The position numbers and the translations under genes are program-made. 64,000 bases of DNA from Microbacterium sp. Its GTDB lineage: Bacteria > Actinomycetota > Actinomycetes > Actinomycetales > Microbacteriaceae. The notes beneath the pieces were generated by a model. That model searched no databases. It saw only the letters and a list, made by a program, of their open reading frames with translations, and had not been told where the DNA came from. Location of the stretch: NCBI GenBank assembly GCA_013823625.1, contig PNMM01000001.1, positions 1,054,001-1,118,000 of the forward strand. The letters run 5' to 3'. Shown one piece after another: positions 62,641-64,000 of this stretch (its first letter is position 1; every line of letters starts with the position of its first letter).

Positions 62641-64000
62641 AGGCTTGGGCCGGGCTCGGATTCGACGAGCCGCACGAATGCGCTGAGCTCAGCCACTCCG
62701 TTCGGCGAGTGCGGCAAGTGGTCGATGAGCCCGGGCGAATAGACGAGGTAGGCCGCGAACTGCGCGCGCGAAATGGCGACGTTGAGCCGATTGCGCATGA
62801 GCAGAAACTCCATGCCCCGCGGCACGTCGTGCGCACTCGAGGCAGTCATCGAGACGATCGCGATGACAGCCTCTTGGCCCTGAAACTTGTCGACCGTGCC
62901 CACGCGCGTGCCGGTGAAACCCGCCGCATCGAGGCGCTCGCGGATCAGTTGCTGCTGCGCGTTGTAGGGCGTGACGACGATGATCTCGCGGTCGTCAAGC
63001 TCGCGCGTGGGGGCGTCAACCTGGTCGTTGCCGTACCACTCGCGGCCGATCAGGTCGCGCACGATCGCGACGACCCGCTCGGCTTCTTCGGCGCTTTCAG
63101 TTGCGTTGCCCTCGTGCTCGACGGGCACGGGGTGCAGGCCGGGGGCCACGCCCGCGAGCTCGCGCGTCGCCGCAATCCAGTGCGACCGCAGCTCGCCCTG
63201 ATACGACAGGTGCGAGACGTGTTCGGTGAGAGCGGGGTGCATGCGCCGCGTCTCGGCCAAGAAGTAGCCATACTCGGCGGGCAAGACGTCGTGGCCCGCG
63301 CTCAGGTAACCCAGCGCACTGCCGTCGATGGGTTCAGGATGCGCCCCCTGGCTCACTTGCGGCAGCTGCTGCGGGTCGCCGAGCAACAGCAAACGTTGCG
63401 CGCTCATTGACGCCGCGACGGTAGCCGCGAGCGAGAACTGTCCGGCTTCGTCGATGACGAGCAGGTCGAGGCTGCGGCGGTCGACGCGGCTGGGGTTCGA
63501 GAAATCCCACGCGGTTCCGCCGATGACGTAGCCACCGGGCTGGCCATCAGTGAAGTCGGGCAACTGCTCGGCGTGGCCGAGCACCGTGAACCGCGCGTGC
63601 GCGAGTTCGTCATCCGTCGCTCCCGTGCGTTTCGCCTTGCCCACGAGCGTGCCCGGCAAACCGGCGTCGACCACCTGGGCGAGCATGTGCTCGACCGTGC
63701 TGTGGCCTTGAGCAACCACGCCGATGCGCCAGCCCTCGCGCGCGAGCGCGGCGATGACGCGCGAGCCGAGGTAGGTCTTGCCCGTGCCAGGCGGGCCCTG
63801 CATGGCGAGGTACGAGTGGTCGAGGTCGCGCAAGCTCGCGACGACCGCGGTCACCCGGTCAGGTTCGCCGGTGCCGCCGAGCGGTACCTCGGCGAGGCGA
63901 CCCGAGCGCGTGACGGGCGGCACGCGACGCAGCAGGTCGGCGACGGGGTCGCGCGGCCACTCGGGCGCGGCCGCGACAAGCGTGGCGCCCCACTCTTCGA
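62625..64000 (-). CDS. TM0106-type RecB-like nuclease / DNA2-NAM7-like helicase (5' part outside window)
   Basis: The C-terminal ~458 residues are present: Walker A AMQGPPGTGKTYLGSRV, DLLVIDEAGQFSLA (motif II), LLLLGDPQQLPQVSQG, YFLAETRRMHPALTEHVS, VVTPYNAQQQLIRERL, TVDKFQGQEAVIAIVSM and RLNVAISRAQF. The reading frame continues through 64000 (EEWGATLVAAAPEWPRDP), so the start and any RecB-like nuclease domain lie outside. Superfamily I helicase; full family assignment rests on the missing part. Confidence 0.85.
   Translation of the reverse strand, partial: EEWGATLVAAAPEWPRDPVADLLRRVPPVTRSGRLAEVPLGGTGEPDRVTAVVASLRDLDHSYLAMQGPPGTGKTYLGSRVIAALAREGWRIGVVAQGHSTVEHMLAQVVDAGLPGTLVGKAKRTGATDDELAHARFTVLGHAEQLPDFTDGQPGGYVIGGTAWDFSNPSRVDRRSLDLLVIDEAGQFSLAATVAASMSAQRLLLLGDPQQLPQVSQGAHPEPIDGSALGYLSAGHDVLPAEYGYFLAETRRMHPALTEHVSHLSYQGELRSHWIAATRELAGVAPGLHPVPVEHEGNATESAEEAERVVAIVRDLIGREWYGNDQVDAPTRELDDREIIVVTPYNAQQQLIRERLDAAGFTGTRVGTVDKFQGQEAVIAIVSMTASSAHDVPRGMEFLLMRNRLNVAISRAQFAAYLVYSPGLIDHLPHSPNGVAELSAFVRLVESEPGPSLYSIA

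Overview
The window is a 64 kb chromosomal segment of a high-GC actinobacterium. The gene set and order point to the family Microbacteriaceae: a hrcA-dnaJ-rsmE-HIT-phoH-ybeY-CNNM-era chain, a comEA-comEC-holA-lepA/rpsT block, a recO-uppS-glyS block, four DUF2510 membrane proteins, and many leaderless starts. The genus cannot be fixed by eye. Nearly every base is coding and no gap reaches 300 bases. I saw no tRNA, rRNA, CRISPR array, insertion sequence or prophage.

Layout. 1-3968 (-): cysteine desulfurase, recO, uppS and a 3'-truncated glyS. 3978-8496 (-): a tight NAD de novo operon, nrtR-nadA-nadB-nadC, running on into the desulfurase that could build the NadA iron-sulfur cluster. 8661-11208 (+): a TRIC-type channel, an ECF41 sigma factor, and an SDR gene preceded by a likely ECF41 promoter. 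11212-13086 (-): leuA behind a leucine-rich leader peptide. 13236-15297 (+): a two-component system with a tiny coupled ORF between kinase and regulator. 15305-22467 (-): the heat-shock/ribosome-maturation operon with a CIRCE element. 22584-28406: two DUF4870 proteins, hemW, a HAD phosphatase, truB and panE. 28438-34009: a SorC regulator-deoC-aldehyde dehydrogenase operon facing a ROK kinase. 34006-41418: MFS exporter, unknown genes, a Tat-exported flavin oxidase, ribF, and two DUF1990 proteins around a UPF0303 protein. 41429-52967: lepA/rpsT, holA, comEC-comEA, leuS, and pabB/pabC. 53047-62640: DUF2510 proteins interleaved with a Ski2-like helicase, a lipoprotein, a CPBP protein and an alpha/beta hydrolase. 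62625-64000 (-): the C-terminal part of a RecB-like nuclease/helicase.

Regulation is the most informative layer. At least a dozen genes have a TAnnnT -10 hexamer ending 6-7 nt before the start codon, so the transcript should begin at or next to the start codon (leaderless). Several divergent gene pairs share one compact bidirectional promoter in which the two -10 boxes overlap around a CCTAGG core, or lie across the opposite gene's start codon. The leuA leader shows a 6-nt complement between its leucine codons and the leuA Shine-Dalgarno sequence, which suggests a translational attenuator.
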